From Verticillium longisporum (taxonomy: Eukaryota; Ascomycota; Sordariomycetes; Glomerellales; Plectosphaerellaceae), in NCBI GenBank assembly GCA_019188255.1, contig JAETXT010000006.1, forward strand, positions 3,410,001 to 3,474,000: a stretch of 64,000 nt of DNA, written 5' to 3'. The translations under genes and the position numbers were made by a program. The notes beneath the pieces were generated by a model. That model saw only the letters and a program-made list of their open reading frames with translations. It did not search any database and was not told where the DNA came from. Below are positions 22,190-32,938 of the stretch, in pieces; position 1 is the stretch's first letter; each line of letters starts with the position of its first letter.

Positions 22190-23058
22190 ATGTCACAAGC
22201 AGAGCCCTCGCTTGCAGGCGCGGAGCGCATCAGGGCCATCGATGACGCAGACGGAATGTTCAAGGCGTTCGACACATATCCTTGGACCAAAGACAAGAAC
22301 TTCCTGGTGCTGCGTGCCCCTCACTAATACCCTCTCTCACCTCACCCGCTGCTTCACTAACACGCATCGTCTCAAACAGTCCGGCCTCTCGGCCATCCTG
22401 GGCGACCCAAACACGTCGAACCCCCGCGGCGAGCCCGCAGAGCTGGCCCTCCACGCCCGCATCTTTTACTACGCCCAGCGCGTCGGCGTGCGCATAGACT
22501 TTGCCCAGTACAAGACCTGGCTCGCAGATCACCCCGAGCACGCGCCGCCCGACGTCTTACCGGAGGAGTATGCCCGCCAGACAGCCGCCGCATCTCACGC
22601 TCCTGCAGACGCCGCAGGAGGAGACGCGCCGGCAGCGCCAGCAGCGGAACCGTCCGGCGTGCCGGCATGGCAGTCCTCCGCCCCCAAAGCAGACCTCTAT
22701 GTCGACAAGTCCCAGCCCGCTGCCGCTCCGGCTGCGCAACCGGGAAGCGCCGACCAGCCCGCCTATCCCATGGGCTTCGCCGAGATGCTGCAAAGGATAC
22801 AGCAGGGCCTGCCCATTCCCGGGATCGTTGAGATCCCGGACACCGTTGTCAGAGATCCCGTAAGCCAGGCCGCCAGAGCTTCTCCTTCCGCCTGACTGTC
22901 TTTCCGCCTGACTGACACTGCCGATACCTCAGACCGTGAAGCCTTTCGGCGCGAGAGCAGCGCCGAAGAAGCCATGGGAGAAGAACCTTGACCCTGCGCC
23001 GGCCGCAGAGGAAGCACCGACAGTAGTTGATGCCAGCTTCCCACCGCTTGATGCCTGA
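22190..23058 (+). CDS. KPWE-motif protein, PEX39/Pex14-like peroxisomal import factor
   Basis: Exons 22190..22306, 22380..22859 and 22933..23058 give 240 residues. The first intron has a weak GTGCTG donor but a clear CACTAAC branch site; the others are canonical. The N-terminal half (about 40-90) contains a helical block, GDPNTSNPRGEPAELALHAR, seen in fungal uncharacterised proteins. An Ala/Pro-rich linker follows. The C-terminal part has YPMGFAEMLQRIQQGLPIPG, then VEIPDTVVRDP, and finally PFGARAAPKKPWEKNLDP. The combination of a PIPGI-type helix and a KPWE tail defines the KPWE domain found in Pex14-like proteins and in yeast Yjr012c/human C6orf226 (PEX39), which assist Pex7/PTS2 import. Placement in that group is motif-based inference. 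Confidence 0.75.
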
Positions 23059-23900
23059 AAGGCACGTCAAGACGATGACGAGCAGAGTTGGCGGGATACC
23101 ACATTCTCAATGTGCATTCTTATCATGAGCCAAGAATCTTTATGGATAGTCGGTCAGCTTATTTCCATGCGAATTGACAAAGAATAAGAGTCACAATTGG
23201 AAGCACCATAACAGTCGAAACACATGGCGACACCACGCAAGGACACGATACAAGCAGGCTAGGCTATCAAGTTTTAATTACAGGCTACCGAAAATATGCC
23301 CTCAGCAGCTGAGGTTACGGACCAGGTGTGCCTGATAGCTGGAAATATTCGTACATGATAATTGTTTCCATTCTCGCGTCATCATTCATTCCTTCATCCA
23401 GTATGTTTAGGTAATTCACACTTCCTACCAACTAAGTTGGCCGGGAGAGCGCAGAAATCCTGACCGTGGGTCACAAACGTACCAACCACGACAGAGAAGA
23501 CTCATAAAAATGTTGTTGGCTGGCGTTGTCATGTACCATCAAGCCCCCCGAATGGGGGCTCCAAAAGGTGCAGTATCACCAAGTACTGCAAAACCATTCG
23601 TAACCATGATTTGTCCAAAGCACTAGGGCCGGCGGTAGCTGGTCCAGTGTACGATGACTTGTGAATCTGGTAGAAGCTGCAACGGAATATGTTGCGAAAA
23701 GGGACCAATAACTTGTTGCCGCGAAGAAGTTAAAAGCGAGACCATGTGAAAAGAAAAACGGTAGCAGACGGCGCGGAAGACAGAGACGTGGGAAGGCCCA
23801 GAGGTCTGGCAGACGTTAGGCGATCAAACCAGAAGATCAAAGGATGAATAGCCGAAGCATGAAGCGAGAAGCTGCAAACCTGGCGCAGGCTGCGCATTCG
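23059..23900. other. Convergent intergenic region, no gene seen
   Basis: It holds the 3' flanks of the KPWE-protein and Pumilio genes. The AT content is higher than in flanking genes. No repeat or RNA gene was recognised. Confidence 0.5.
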
Positions 23901-26607
23901 CTAGCGATAGGGGTTGCCGAAGCCACGGTGGCCACCACTACCACCACCCATGCGAGACATGCCAGGTCCGACGCCAGGACCAGGTCGGGTGACGACAGCG
24001 GGGTTGGTGCAGAGCATACCAACGCGGGAGCCGAATTTGGAGCCACGCAGAGAGACCATGTGTTTTCGAATGTGAGCCTGCACCATTTCGAGGTGCTGGG
24101 GGTCCGCATGAGTGTGAATGTACTGGACCAAGTAGTTGCCTTACTGATTTCTCTAAATATCGATCAACGGAATACCCGGGCGGTCTCTACGACTTTCGCA
24201 AACTCGATCGAGATAACGTCCAAGGAATTCGGGGCCTCCAATCTTGAGGCACTTCTCGACGACCTTGGACGCGAATTGGTCGGTACTGTACTCAGAAGCG
24301 TAGCGGATGACATGATCGATGGCACGGCTGCGGTCAGGCGGGGCACCATGCTCGCAGATATGCTGGATACACCAGTTACCAAACTGACCATGGGCGACAA
24401 TGTCAATGTTGATGAGGACCTCCTCGATGCAGGGGCGCTGTGGGTCCAAGGTCAGCTCGTGGTCGACAAGATAGCAACAGACATGGAAATTATCATACCT
24501 TGTCCTCTTCGAGGCAGTTCTCAAAGATGTTTTGGACAACCAGACTACCCGTCTCACCGAGAGCGACCTCATGCCACATGCCGCGAAGAGACTCGTTGAC
24601 ATACTTCATGATCTGAGGGGGAGTCTCGGACCAACGCAGCTCGAAGAGCTTCTGCCACACGTGACAAGCATAGCGGTGGATGACGGTCTCAGGAATCCGG
24701 CGGAGAAGCTCCTGGACCATGATAGCTTTGTATTCCTCGGGAACGGCGTCGAAAGCCTTCTGGACAACGTGGCAGCCGAATGGGTCCATCGAGAGGTTCA
24801 GGGTGTGACCACGAATAGCTTCAGCGATCTTGACGACCTGCTCGGGAGTACCATGCTCGAAGCAGCGCTGAACCAGGAAATTGCCAAACCGATTGACCAT
24901 CAGAGCATAGGCTTGGGCAATGATAGCCTCGACGATGTCATATTTCTGGTCAGGAGTGCCCACCTTGAGTTTCTGCTGGAGAAAGATCGAGGCCTGCTGA
25001 TCATTGTGGCACACAATCTTGTCGACAATGTAACTCCAGTCGCAGGACGCGTTCTTGTCCAGGAGACGGCGATAGTTCATGGGCTCGGTGGTGGGAAGAA
25101 AGGTCTGTCCCTCGGCAGCAGTGGCCTGACGAGCGCCATGACCTGTCAGTCCCGAACGAGAACGCCAAGCAGGGCTCAGGCTGTGTTTCACAATACGTAC
25201 CTCATCCTTCCAGCCCGTGTTGGAGTGAAACTCCAGAGCATGAGGTGAGAGCCCAGTCCTGTTCGACGGGTTATAAGTGGGATACAGAGGCACATCGACG
25301 CTGCTCTTGTGCCTGATGGCGGGGTCAAACTGCTTGGGGGTGGGACTGTAGCCGCCATAGCTGCTGGGAGCGTAGTTACTGTTGGCGTAACTGCTGGTGG
25401 CGTAGTTGCTCTGGGTATAGCCATTGCCACCATACGAATAGGAGGGGTAGCGGCCACCAATGTTGTTGGTGTTGCCGCGTCGGCCACCATGATTGCGAAC
25501 ATAGAGGTCTGGCTCCGGAGCGAGCCTCTCCGGTTGAACATTGTCCAACATGCGGTACGAACCGTTGACATCCATGGTGTTGTTGTAGAGGGAAACACCA
25601 CCGCCAACGTGGTTGTTCATCGGGCTAGGCTCAGCGATAGCGTAGTTGGCCACCTGCCAAGGAGTCTTGGAAGAGCTCCAGCCGCCACGCGAGCGATCGC
25701 CGATGTTATCGTTCATGGCATCGCCGCCGCCAAGGTAAGCGACATCAGGAGAGTTCCAGCCATTACCACGCCTGAAGTTGGCAGACGAGGGACGGCTGAC
25801 GAAATCGACAGCCGAGAAATTGGCCTTCTGAGTGTTAACCTCCAACTTCATGGGGGCAGCCTCACGCTTCTGGACGAGCTCCTGGTCGAGACAAGAGATC
25901 TTATTGTGGGCCTGGGCTAGCTCGGCCTTGAGACGAGCAACTTCGTCGTCCATGGACTTGGCCTCCTTCTGGTCGACACTGGCGGGTCGGGTAGTTGGGT
26001 TAGGAGCGTGGTTCTCTCCAACCGTGGGAGTGACGGGGAGAGAGTTGCTGCTCGCCATCTTGAGAAGGCCACGAGAGTAGAAGTCGGTGGAACCAGAGGT
26101 GTCTTTGAGGGCTTTCCGCTGCTGCATAAAGCGCTCCTCCTGCTCAGAAAGACGGGCAAGGAGTTGTTCGGTCAGGCTCAAGGGCTTGATGTTGTCCTGT
26201 CGGGGCGGAGTGATCAGTAGAGGAATAGAATGAGGGGAGAAGTTGGCTTGGTGAGAAGGTATGCTACTTACCTGAGTGCTATTGGTAAGAGGAGGCGGAG
26301 AAGTGACGATGATTGCTGGTCCGGTGCGAGGCAGAGCCTATGAATTCCAAATTAGGCACTGTTGTTGAAAAAGGCAAGAACAAACCACAGGGGTTGCGTC
26401 AGGCCGGGATAGAGCCGCTTGGCCCAGTGCAGTACTACCAAGGGGGGAGTAATTTCATCATGTGAGAATACGTACCTGGTTGGAAGGAAGGGCAGTCTTT
26501 GCGGGCAGGCGAGGATTCTTGTCAGGAGGCTTTAGACCACCCTTGGCTGTGAAGCGGGCAGGCCGGCGTGCCGGCGAAGGACTGAATTCAGTCGACGTAT
26601 CGGACAT
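23901..26607 (-). CDS. Pumilio (PUF) family RNA-binding protein, two in-frame stops in the last repeat
   Basis: Exons 26476..26607, 26272..26337, 24499..26196 and 23901..24437; about 785-810 residues. The N-terminal half is Asn/Gly/Tyr/Ser-rich and disordered. The PUF repeats begin near NYRRLLDKNASCDWSYIVD and continue with NRFGNFLVQRCFEHG, DPFGCHVVQKAF, YACHVWQKLFE, GSLVVQNIFENC, GQFGNWCIQHICEHG and DQFASKVVEKC. Each binds one base of a 3' UTR target. The tail ends in RG-rich sequence. In the last repeat the frame reads PLIDI, then TAG (24153-24155), AGA AAT CAG, TAA (24141-24143), then GNYLVQYIHTHADPQ. A Pumilio repeat normally has DQY there, so two stops sit exactly inside a conserved helix. 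Within exon 3 a 75-nt in-frame segment (25126..25200) has donor GTACGT, a CTGAC branch and a CAG acceptor and is probably an intron. Confidence 0.85.
25126..25200 (-). other. Probable in-frame intron of the Pumilio gene
   Basis: It starts GTACGT after a GAG codon and ends CGTCAG, with CTGAC upstream of the acceptor. It is 75 nt long with no stop, so retention and splicing both keep frame. Removing it deletes a low-complexity stretch just before the first PUF repeat. Confidence 0.6.
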
Positions 26608-27874
26608 TGTGATCCGTCAAGAATGATCGATCGTCTTCAGCGTGAAGGAGAGTATTGTGCGTGCGTGTATACCTCTAGGATGGGGCGGAGACAGCTTCCT
26701 ATGTAAGGGGGGGGGGACAGGAGGTAATATGCGGGTCAGTTGGTAGAGCTGTGAACGAAAGCAGAGGTTAGTGGGAAGAGAAAAGTGAAGCAGGAAAGGG
26801 CAAGCGGGTCATGGCGTGCATACTTTGTTTCCGACGAGGAAGGAGCCGTCGCAATACAGTGTATTTCCAAGGCGGAGTGCAAGTGAGATTTGCAAGATGG
26901 AGAGAGGTCTGTCCCTCGAAACAGGCTGCACACCAGCTTCTCACGGGCTGCAACAGAAACCCCGTGATATAACTAGAAACTTGGTGAAGCCCCTAGTAAG
27001 AGAAAATTCACTTGCTGCTTGTGATGCGTAGGCTGGTTCGTGCGTGTGATATTGGGACTGCACTTCACAAGGTTAACGTAAGGCACGACGGAATGTGATC
27101 CCAATGGCCATGCCTGGGTCGAAGAAAAAGTGCCCTGGAACCACTTTTCAGTGAATGCTTTCTGCTGGGCGTCTTTGTTGTCAGGAAGGAGCGCGCGAGG
27201 GCTGGTGTGATGATAGGTGGGCTGGAGACGGTTGACGCGACACAGGGAAGCACCCCGTGACCAGACACTGAGCACCTAGCAACAGGCAACATTCAACGGT
27301 CAGTCTCTACGGCCGCGATGTGAATTGGATGCATTACCAGGCCAGCATCCACCACAGGTCGCAAAGGGGCAGGAATGTTTTTTATAACATCCAACTAGCG
27401 AGAGACGCCGGGTCGTAGCAAGGTTGAAGTATCACCCTTCACACTCTGATCAACTGCAAAAGGCACACACCCCTGGCTGGTATGTTCATATGAGTAAATC
27501 AAGCATCACCATCTCAGCTGGCGTCCCAGAGTCAACAGTGACTCTAGCAGATCAACTAAGCTCGGTTGCAAGGATTCAGTAGAGGTCCATGTCAGGAATA
27601 CCGGTTCAATGTGTAAGGCCTGGTCGATATCGCGGTGCGCATACCACGACCCCTGAACGGGGTCATACGATGACCGACACCCACTGGCATAAGCACGAAA
27701 CGCTGTGAACATGACAGAAGCAAAATTCGGGGGACTCTGGGAGAACAGTTGGGTAAAAAATTGTTGGACAGTATGGTACAAAGTGTCTAAACTCGATCGC
27801 TTCGTGTGGTATACATTTATTTTCTGGACTTCGGCGGGGCTGCGGCGATGTCAGTATGTATCACAAAGGTTCGC
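26608..27874. other. Intergenic region upstream of the Pumilio gene
   Basis: About 1.27 kb containing the PUF promoter and long 5' leader and the 3' flank of the mS33 gene. An 11-base G run lies at about 26707. No coding evidence. Confidence 0.5.
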
Positions 27875-28288
27875 TCATGGAGAGAACTGACTCTTTGTCT
27901 TCTTTTTCGTGGGTGCGCCCTTCCCCCGAGCTTTGCGTCTGTTCTATCGGTCAGCGTGCCGTTCGAGATTGCCATCTGCATTGTCCCAACGTACGAAGCG
28001 ATGTGATCTAGACGTTCCTCGTTCTTCAAGTCGAATGTAGTGAGGTGAGGTCCGAACGACTTCATGACTGTGTGGATGTCGACGACCTTTCGGGGGTAAT
28101 AGGAGGCGAGAGCTGGGCCTTTGAGTCGTTGGCGGAGGACCTTGTTACCCATTCGAACGCCCTCGGGGTTATATGTCGTCGCGAAGATCTGGCATTGGGC
28201 CTGTTTTTGTCAGATAAGTTTTCATTGATCCGTCGCGGAGTCAGTATACCTTCATCAGGTCCAGCAACCTGGCGCGTGGAACACTCAT
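27875..28288 (-). CDS. RSM27: Mitochondrial small-subunit ribosomal protein mS33 (Rsm27), one probable frame slip
   Basis: Exons 28250..28288 and 27875..28200. The protein starts MSVPRARLLDLMKAQCQIF, followed by TYNPEGVRMGNKVLRQRLKG and ASYYPRKVVDIHTVMKSFGP, the mS33/MRP-S33 family core. It is a component of the mitochondrial 37S subunit. After TDRTDAKL the frame as read continues to 27817 with an unlikely tail. A single missing base at about 27922-27935, next to a run of five G on the coding strand, would give the Lys-rich end GKGAPTKKKTKSQFSP and about 121 residues. I favour that ending because it fits the basic C-terminus of this family. The stop would then be at 27875-27877. Confidence 0.85.
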
Positions 28289-28616
28289 CTTGTCGTAACA
28301 GGGCAGAGCGTCTTGGAGATGAAGTCCGAGTTTGCGATCGACCTCGATCTCGAATTCGCCTGGTTGGCCGAAGTGACGCGACGGATCCACCATCCATCAT
28401 CCGATAAGTTGATTTGTCGTGCCATTGACATGCGGGATAGGAGCATACACCTCATAAATGCATTTCTCCTACAATCTTCATCCAGGCAAACATCGTCAAT
28501 TATTTTCATTTCTTGAATCACAAATTTTGCGGTTTTCACTAAGGAAAATCTATCATTTGCCGTAACTGCAGGGGGTTTTCTTCTCGAACCAGAACCCAAA
28601 TCTGCGATCATTCTCA
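28289..28616. promoter_or_regulatory. Short divergent promoter, RSM27 / RNase III gene
   Basis: Only 328 bp separate the two ATGs, so the two genes likely share regulatory sequence. No TATA box recognised. Confidence 0.5.
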
Positions 28617-29954
28617 ATGTCGAAGAGAGCACGCGAGGAAGGCCCGACGCATGAGCTGCAAGGTCGGCCAGGGTCAAGCAAGCGCCCTCATATCGATGGC
28701 CCGCCTGGAAATGACATTGAGCCCCTCGACGTTATGCTCGCGCATGCCAACAAACTGGTCAAGAGGATCGAGGATTTGAGAAACGCGCTTCAGGCAGGAG
28801 ACTTGAGTTCTGATATTCGTCGACGAGAGAAACTCACAACAAAATTACGAGGCACATGCCAAGACATTCTGCCTTCCATTACGGCCTTCACTGGAGAAAA
28901 GGTCGCCTCACCAGACGCCGCGTCAGGGGCTCCAAAAGAACACCAGTCTGTACGTTTATCTTCGCCACTTCATTTATTTCGACGATGCTCACCCTTCTGT
29001 TCACAGAGTAACACACATGCTGACGAAGGGACAATTCACCCGCCAAAGCCATCTACTTCTGCGCCGGCGTGCTCACCTATCCCCTCGCCCCTCATTCTGT
29101 CAGCCTTTACTACCAATGAGATTGCAAGCTCCTTGCCGCCGTTGCCGCCCATCCGAGACCCGAAGCTGGAGACTGCGGTTTTCACACACTACACCGTTGG
29201 CCCTGGCCTGAATTATGAGCGCCTCGAGTGGCTTGGTGACGCATACACTGAAATCATCTCGACATCCCTGCTATTCCGTACTTTCGGAGGCTTCTCATCT
29301 GGGAAATTATCCCAACTGCGGGAGCTTCTCATTTGTAATGCGAACCTCGGACAGTACTCAGCTCAGTACGGCCTCGTCGAGCGCGTCAGGGCGCCAGAGG
29401 AAGTCAAAGCGTCCAAGGAGAAGTGGAAGAAGGTTCCCGGCGATGTTTTCGAATCATATGTCGCAGCTGTCATCCTCTCCGACCCAGAACACGGGCTGGA
29501 ACGCGCCGGGGAGTGGCTCAAGGCCCTGTTCAGCATGACGATCAAGCACCAGATCTCGACCATCTCGACCAAGCCCGAACACAAAGCTGTACTGGAAATG
29601 GGAGACTTGTCTCTTCTTCCGGATAAGGTCTTAAATGCAAAAGTTCGCTTGGGTCAACTCATCGGCGCAAAGGGCATCAATCTCCGATATGAAGATGACA
29701 CCAGCGGTCCCAAGTTCGATAAGTTCCACAAGCGCCTGGCTGTCCATAGTGTAAACCTGTACCTTGATGGATGGGGTGAGAAGAACAAGTGGCTGGGAAA
29801 AGGCACAGACATCAACAAGAAGGAGGCTGGGCAAATGGCGGCGCACATGCCCCTGGAAATCAAGGCCATGATCAAAAAGTACAGCGAGAAGAAGCAAGTG
29901 CTGCAAGCTGCGAAGGCCGCAGCTGGCGAGGATGATGACGATCAAGAGCCGTAG
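28617..29954 (+). CDS. Ribonuclease III, Rnt1-like (RNase III domain plus dsRBD)
   Basis: One intron at 28950..29006 (57 nt, donor GTACGT, CAG acceptor, in frame) leaves about 426 residues. The RNase III signature NYERLEWLGDAYTEIISTS is at about residue 180, with the second acidic motif PGDVFESYVAAVIL at about 255, so the catalytic Glu and Asp residues are present. A dsRNA-binding region follows (KVRLGQLIGAKGINLRYEDD to AGQMAAHMPLEIKAMI). The N-terminal Lys/Arg-rich start (SKRAREEG) could direct it to the nucleus. By family, Rnt1-type enzymes process pre-rRNA, snRNA and snoRNA precursors. It is not a Dicer, since no helicase or PAZ is present. A role similar to Rnt1 is inference; mL44-type mitoribosomal RNase III proteins are the main alternative but usually lack the full catalytic set. 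Confidence 0.85.
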   Translation: MSKRAREEGPTHELQGRPGSSKRPHIDGPPGNDIEPLDVMLAHANKLVKRIEDLRNALQAGDLSSDIRRREKLTTKLRGTCQDILPSITAFTGEKVASPDAASGAPKEHQSVRLSSPLHLFRRCSPFCSQSNTHADEGTIHPPKPSTSAPACSPIPSPLILSAFTTNEIASSLPPLPPIRDPKLETAVFTHYTVGPGLNYERLEWLGDAYTEIISTSLLFRTFGGFSSGKLSQLRELLICNANLGQYSAQYGLVERVRAPEEVKASKEKWKKVPGDVFESYVAAVILSDPEHGLERAGEWLKALFSMTIKHQISTISTKPEHKAVLEMGDLSLLPDKVLNAKVRLGQLIGAKGINLRYEDDTSGPKFDKFHKRLAVHSVNLYLDGWGEKNKWLGKGTDINKKEAGQMAAHMPLEIKAMIKKYSEKKQVLQAAKAAAGEDDDDQEP

Positions 29955-30686
29955 GAACCGAGCGTACACTATCAAGACGGACCTAAAACCCTGGCCCACT
30001 CATGGGCTTGAGTCTACAACCATCTCATCGTCATCGACGTTGCCTCAAATGCGTCGCCTCAGGTCTCTCGGATTTGGTCCGTAACGAGACCCAAGCTGAG
30101 CAACCACAAACATGCAGGTGAAAGCAGTTAGCGCAATCCCAATGCCAAAGTTACCACCTCATGAATTCTTCAATTCAAGTCGCTGGAAAGTATTCCCCGT
30201 GGGGAAGATGGACGCCTTCACGTGTCCGGGGGATGGTGCCGATTACATAACAGGGTCCTCGGGTGGGATTCGGGGTCGAGAGTGGATGCGGCGTCTCTGC
30301 GCCGAGGCAAATCATTCCCGACCAAAAGTGCCATGCTGCTAGTGACAATGCTACAGGAGCTCGCGCCGTCCTGGCACAGGTCATGTCCGGACGCATCTAA
30401 CACTTTGGATCTTCTCCTTTTGATTGTTGCGAAGGCGTTCATAATTCATATCTTCCCAGTAGCATGGGGATCTTTCTAATACATCAATTCGGGGTTACAT
30501 CGACAGAGTCTGCGACTCCAAGCCAATCGAGCACCTAAACCACATCCATCCCACCCATCGTTATCTACGCGTCCCGCATTTACGGTTGCCGTCACCTCGG
30601 CTCTCGGATTCATCGGCTGTTTACCAAACGTCTGCACTGATCGCGCTCTTGTATCACCACCGTGTCTGTCTGCTCAAGTCGCCACC
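29955..30686. other. Intergenic region, no gene seen
   Basis: About 730 bp between the RNase III gene and the acyl-CoA-binding protein gene. It carries the latter's promoter. No coding or RNA evidence. Confidence 0.5.
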
Positions 30687-31696
30687 ATGGCCGACTCAGT
30701 AGGTGAGTGTCTAGTCTCTTCGCATCCGCCTGCATCTCGACGGGGTTCCCCAAGAGCTAGGCTGACAAGATCGAGCAGATCGCGTGTTCGTCCACGCCTT
30801 GAACACTGTCAAGAAGATACCAAAGACCGGTGCCTCCCGACCACCACCCTCCGACAGACTTCGACTCTACGGTCTCTACAAGCAAGCCATGGAGGGCGAC
30901 GTCGATGGCGTCATGGAGCGCCCCGCTGCTGGCGCGGGGCTGTCCGGCGACGAGCTCCAGCGGGAGAAGGACAAGTGGGATGCGTGGAACGCACAGAGCG
31001 GCCTGGGCAAGACGGAGGCAAAGAGGCGGTACATCGAGGCTCTGGTTGAGACGATGCATCGCTACGCCACGACACCGTAAGCCATATCTGCTCCTCCTTC
31101 TCTCCGTCCCCTCGGCCCGAGGTCACGGCTAACAACCCTTGATCAGAGACGCAAAAGAACTCGTCGCCGAACTCGAATTCGTGTGGAATCAGATCAAGAA
31201 CAATAGCCCTAGCGCCTCGTCGTCGAAAGGGTCTGACCAGTTTGTCGGCCGTCGGTTCACCCAGCCTACCAGTGGAACCAAGGGGCCGCTTAGAGTGCTG
31301 AGCCCAATGAGCGAAGACGATGCCGCGGAACGGGAGTCACGACGGCAAGCAATTGCAGAGGAAGACGGCGAGGAAGAAGATGATGCACCGAAGAAGGGCT
31401 CGAAATGGTCCCGGAGCGTTGAGAATGCGCTGGTCAAGATGTCAGCTGAGGTAGCGGCTCTACGCGAGCAGATCACAACAGGAAGAGAGTGGAGGTTCAA
31501 GAAGGAGCGAAGCTTCCCCGCCTGGCTGGGATGGTTGGTCTGGATGATCATGAAGCATCTTGCTATCGACATTGTCCTCCTGGCCTTTATTCTTCTGTGG
31601 ATGCGGAAGCGAAAGGACCGGCGGCTTGAGGACCTCGTACGTGCTGGTCTCAAACTGGCCCGGGAGTACGTGCGGAACGTCCTCCCATCAAGGTGA
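30687..31696 (+). CDS. Tail-anchored acyl-CoA-binding protein (ACBD5-like)
   Basis: Exons 30687..30702 (16 nt), 30779..31076 and 31147..31696 give 287 residues with consistent phases. The ACB domain (about 6-105) contains PPSDRLRLYGLYKQAMEGDV and KWDAWNAQSGLGKTEAKRRY, which bind the acyl-CoA adenine/phosphate and acyl chain. An acidic linker (EEDGEEEDD) and a probable coiled coil (SVENALVKMSAEVAALREQ) follow. A membrane segment at about 238-258 (KHLAIDIVLLAFILLWM) lies close to the basic C-terminus (RKRKDRR). This layout matches ACBD5-type proteins, which supply very-long-chain acyl-CoA to peroxisomes and tether ER to peroxisomes. Which membrane it uses here is not visible. Confidence 0.88.
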
Positions 31697-32938
31697 CGTC
31701 CTTGGTTCCTCTTCACAGGTGCCCTTACGGATCATCTTCAACGTCCACGCTGCGGGGTGGTTGGGAATCCCGCTTCCCTCCGTCTGCTTGGTTACGCCTG
31801 AGCGCGGACAGCGGCACGCGACGCCACCCGAGATACTATACGGCGTAGACCTACCAAGGTTCATGCCAACCATGAAACAGACGCGCCTCGAAGGCGTGAG
31901 CCGACCGACTTGCCCAGAATCACTCAGCCTGTGCCGCGGGTACAAACGATATACAGACAACATGCCAGCTTCCGAGCCTGGCACACCTCTGCCAGTCGAA
32001 CATGGTCCGGCTAGCTCGAGCTCCAGACCTACCCCCTGGTATGCCAGCAAAGGATGAGAGAGCATCGGATGGAAGGTTCGAGCTTGACAATAGTGTCTCC
32101 GGTCTGACCGCGTATGGCCGCTGCCAGCCATCGTTGTCCCAAGTCGTCTTGCACCAAGCTTGACAATCCGGTCACTGGAGGCAGACTTGCACGAGAAACA
32201 AGCACAGGCATGCACCAGTCCCAAAGGCGTTGCATACTAAGGATTTGTTAACAATAGCGTGGGCCCTCGCTCGTGCCAGAAGAGAGGTCATTGCACACAC
32301 ATGCGACTTTTCTGTTAAGTTAGGATATATTGGACGGGGAACATGTACCAGTCGCGGGGTTGTCGTTCTCGGAGGGGTGTGCTTCGTTGGACTTGATCCG
32401 TTGTAACACTACCACAGTCACATGTCTACGCATTCCATGTACTGGCTGAGTGCGTTAGACTGGTGAATAGATAAAGAGTTCATCAGGAGGGTTTCTGTCG
32501 CGAGCATGATTATTATATTGTAATGATGGTCTCTGCGTTTGGTTCTGGTATCTGTGAGACGCGTTGTAGGTGTCTTCAGAAGCACTCCTCCCCAATGCGA
32601 CACGCCTGTTTCCACTTTTTTATTCCGTCCTGACCTTTGACACATCTCCAACAACCTCCTCGCTCACTTCCACCTCCAGAAGGGTAGTATCACATCAAGT
32701 CTTCGAACGACGCAAGGCCATGGTTGGTCTTTGAGGGCCTTCTGGTCGTATTTTCCAATCCTGTCGTCCTCAAGCTATGCGCCTGAGGATGCTGTCCTTG
32801 GAGAATCACTCCGCTGCTGTCGAATTCTGTTGGACTTGAGGCAGACGGTCATCGCACATATCACCATCAAGGCACAACCGTTTACCTCCCTCCGCCTTCC
32901 TCGCATTTTGGGGCAGTCCTCTGTCGGCTCCTCCGCTC
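31697..32938. other. Intergenic region, no gene seen
   Basis: About 1.2 kb. Open frames are short and unconserved. The last 250 bp are the likely promoter and leader of the gene at 32939. Confidence 0.5.

Noticed and set aside
25143..25200. A 58-nt intron in the Pumilio gene using the first CAG
   Set aside because: It would shift the frame into non-PUF sequence. The next CAG (75 nt) keeps frame and still fits the branch site.
31560..32057. A 165-codon frame after the acyl-CoA-binding protein gene
   Set aside because: Overlaps the 3' end of that gene in another frame and shows no protein-like conservation.
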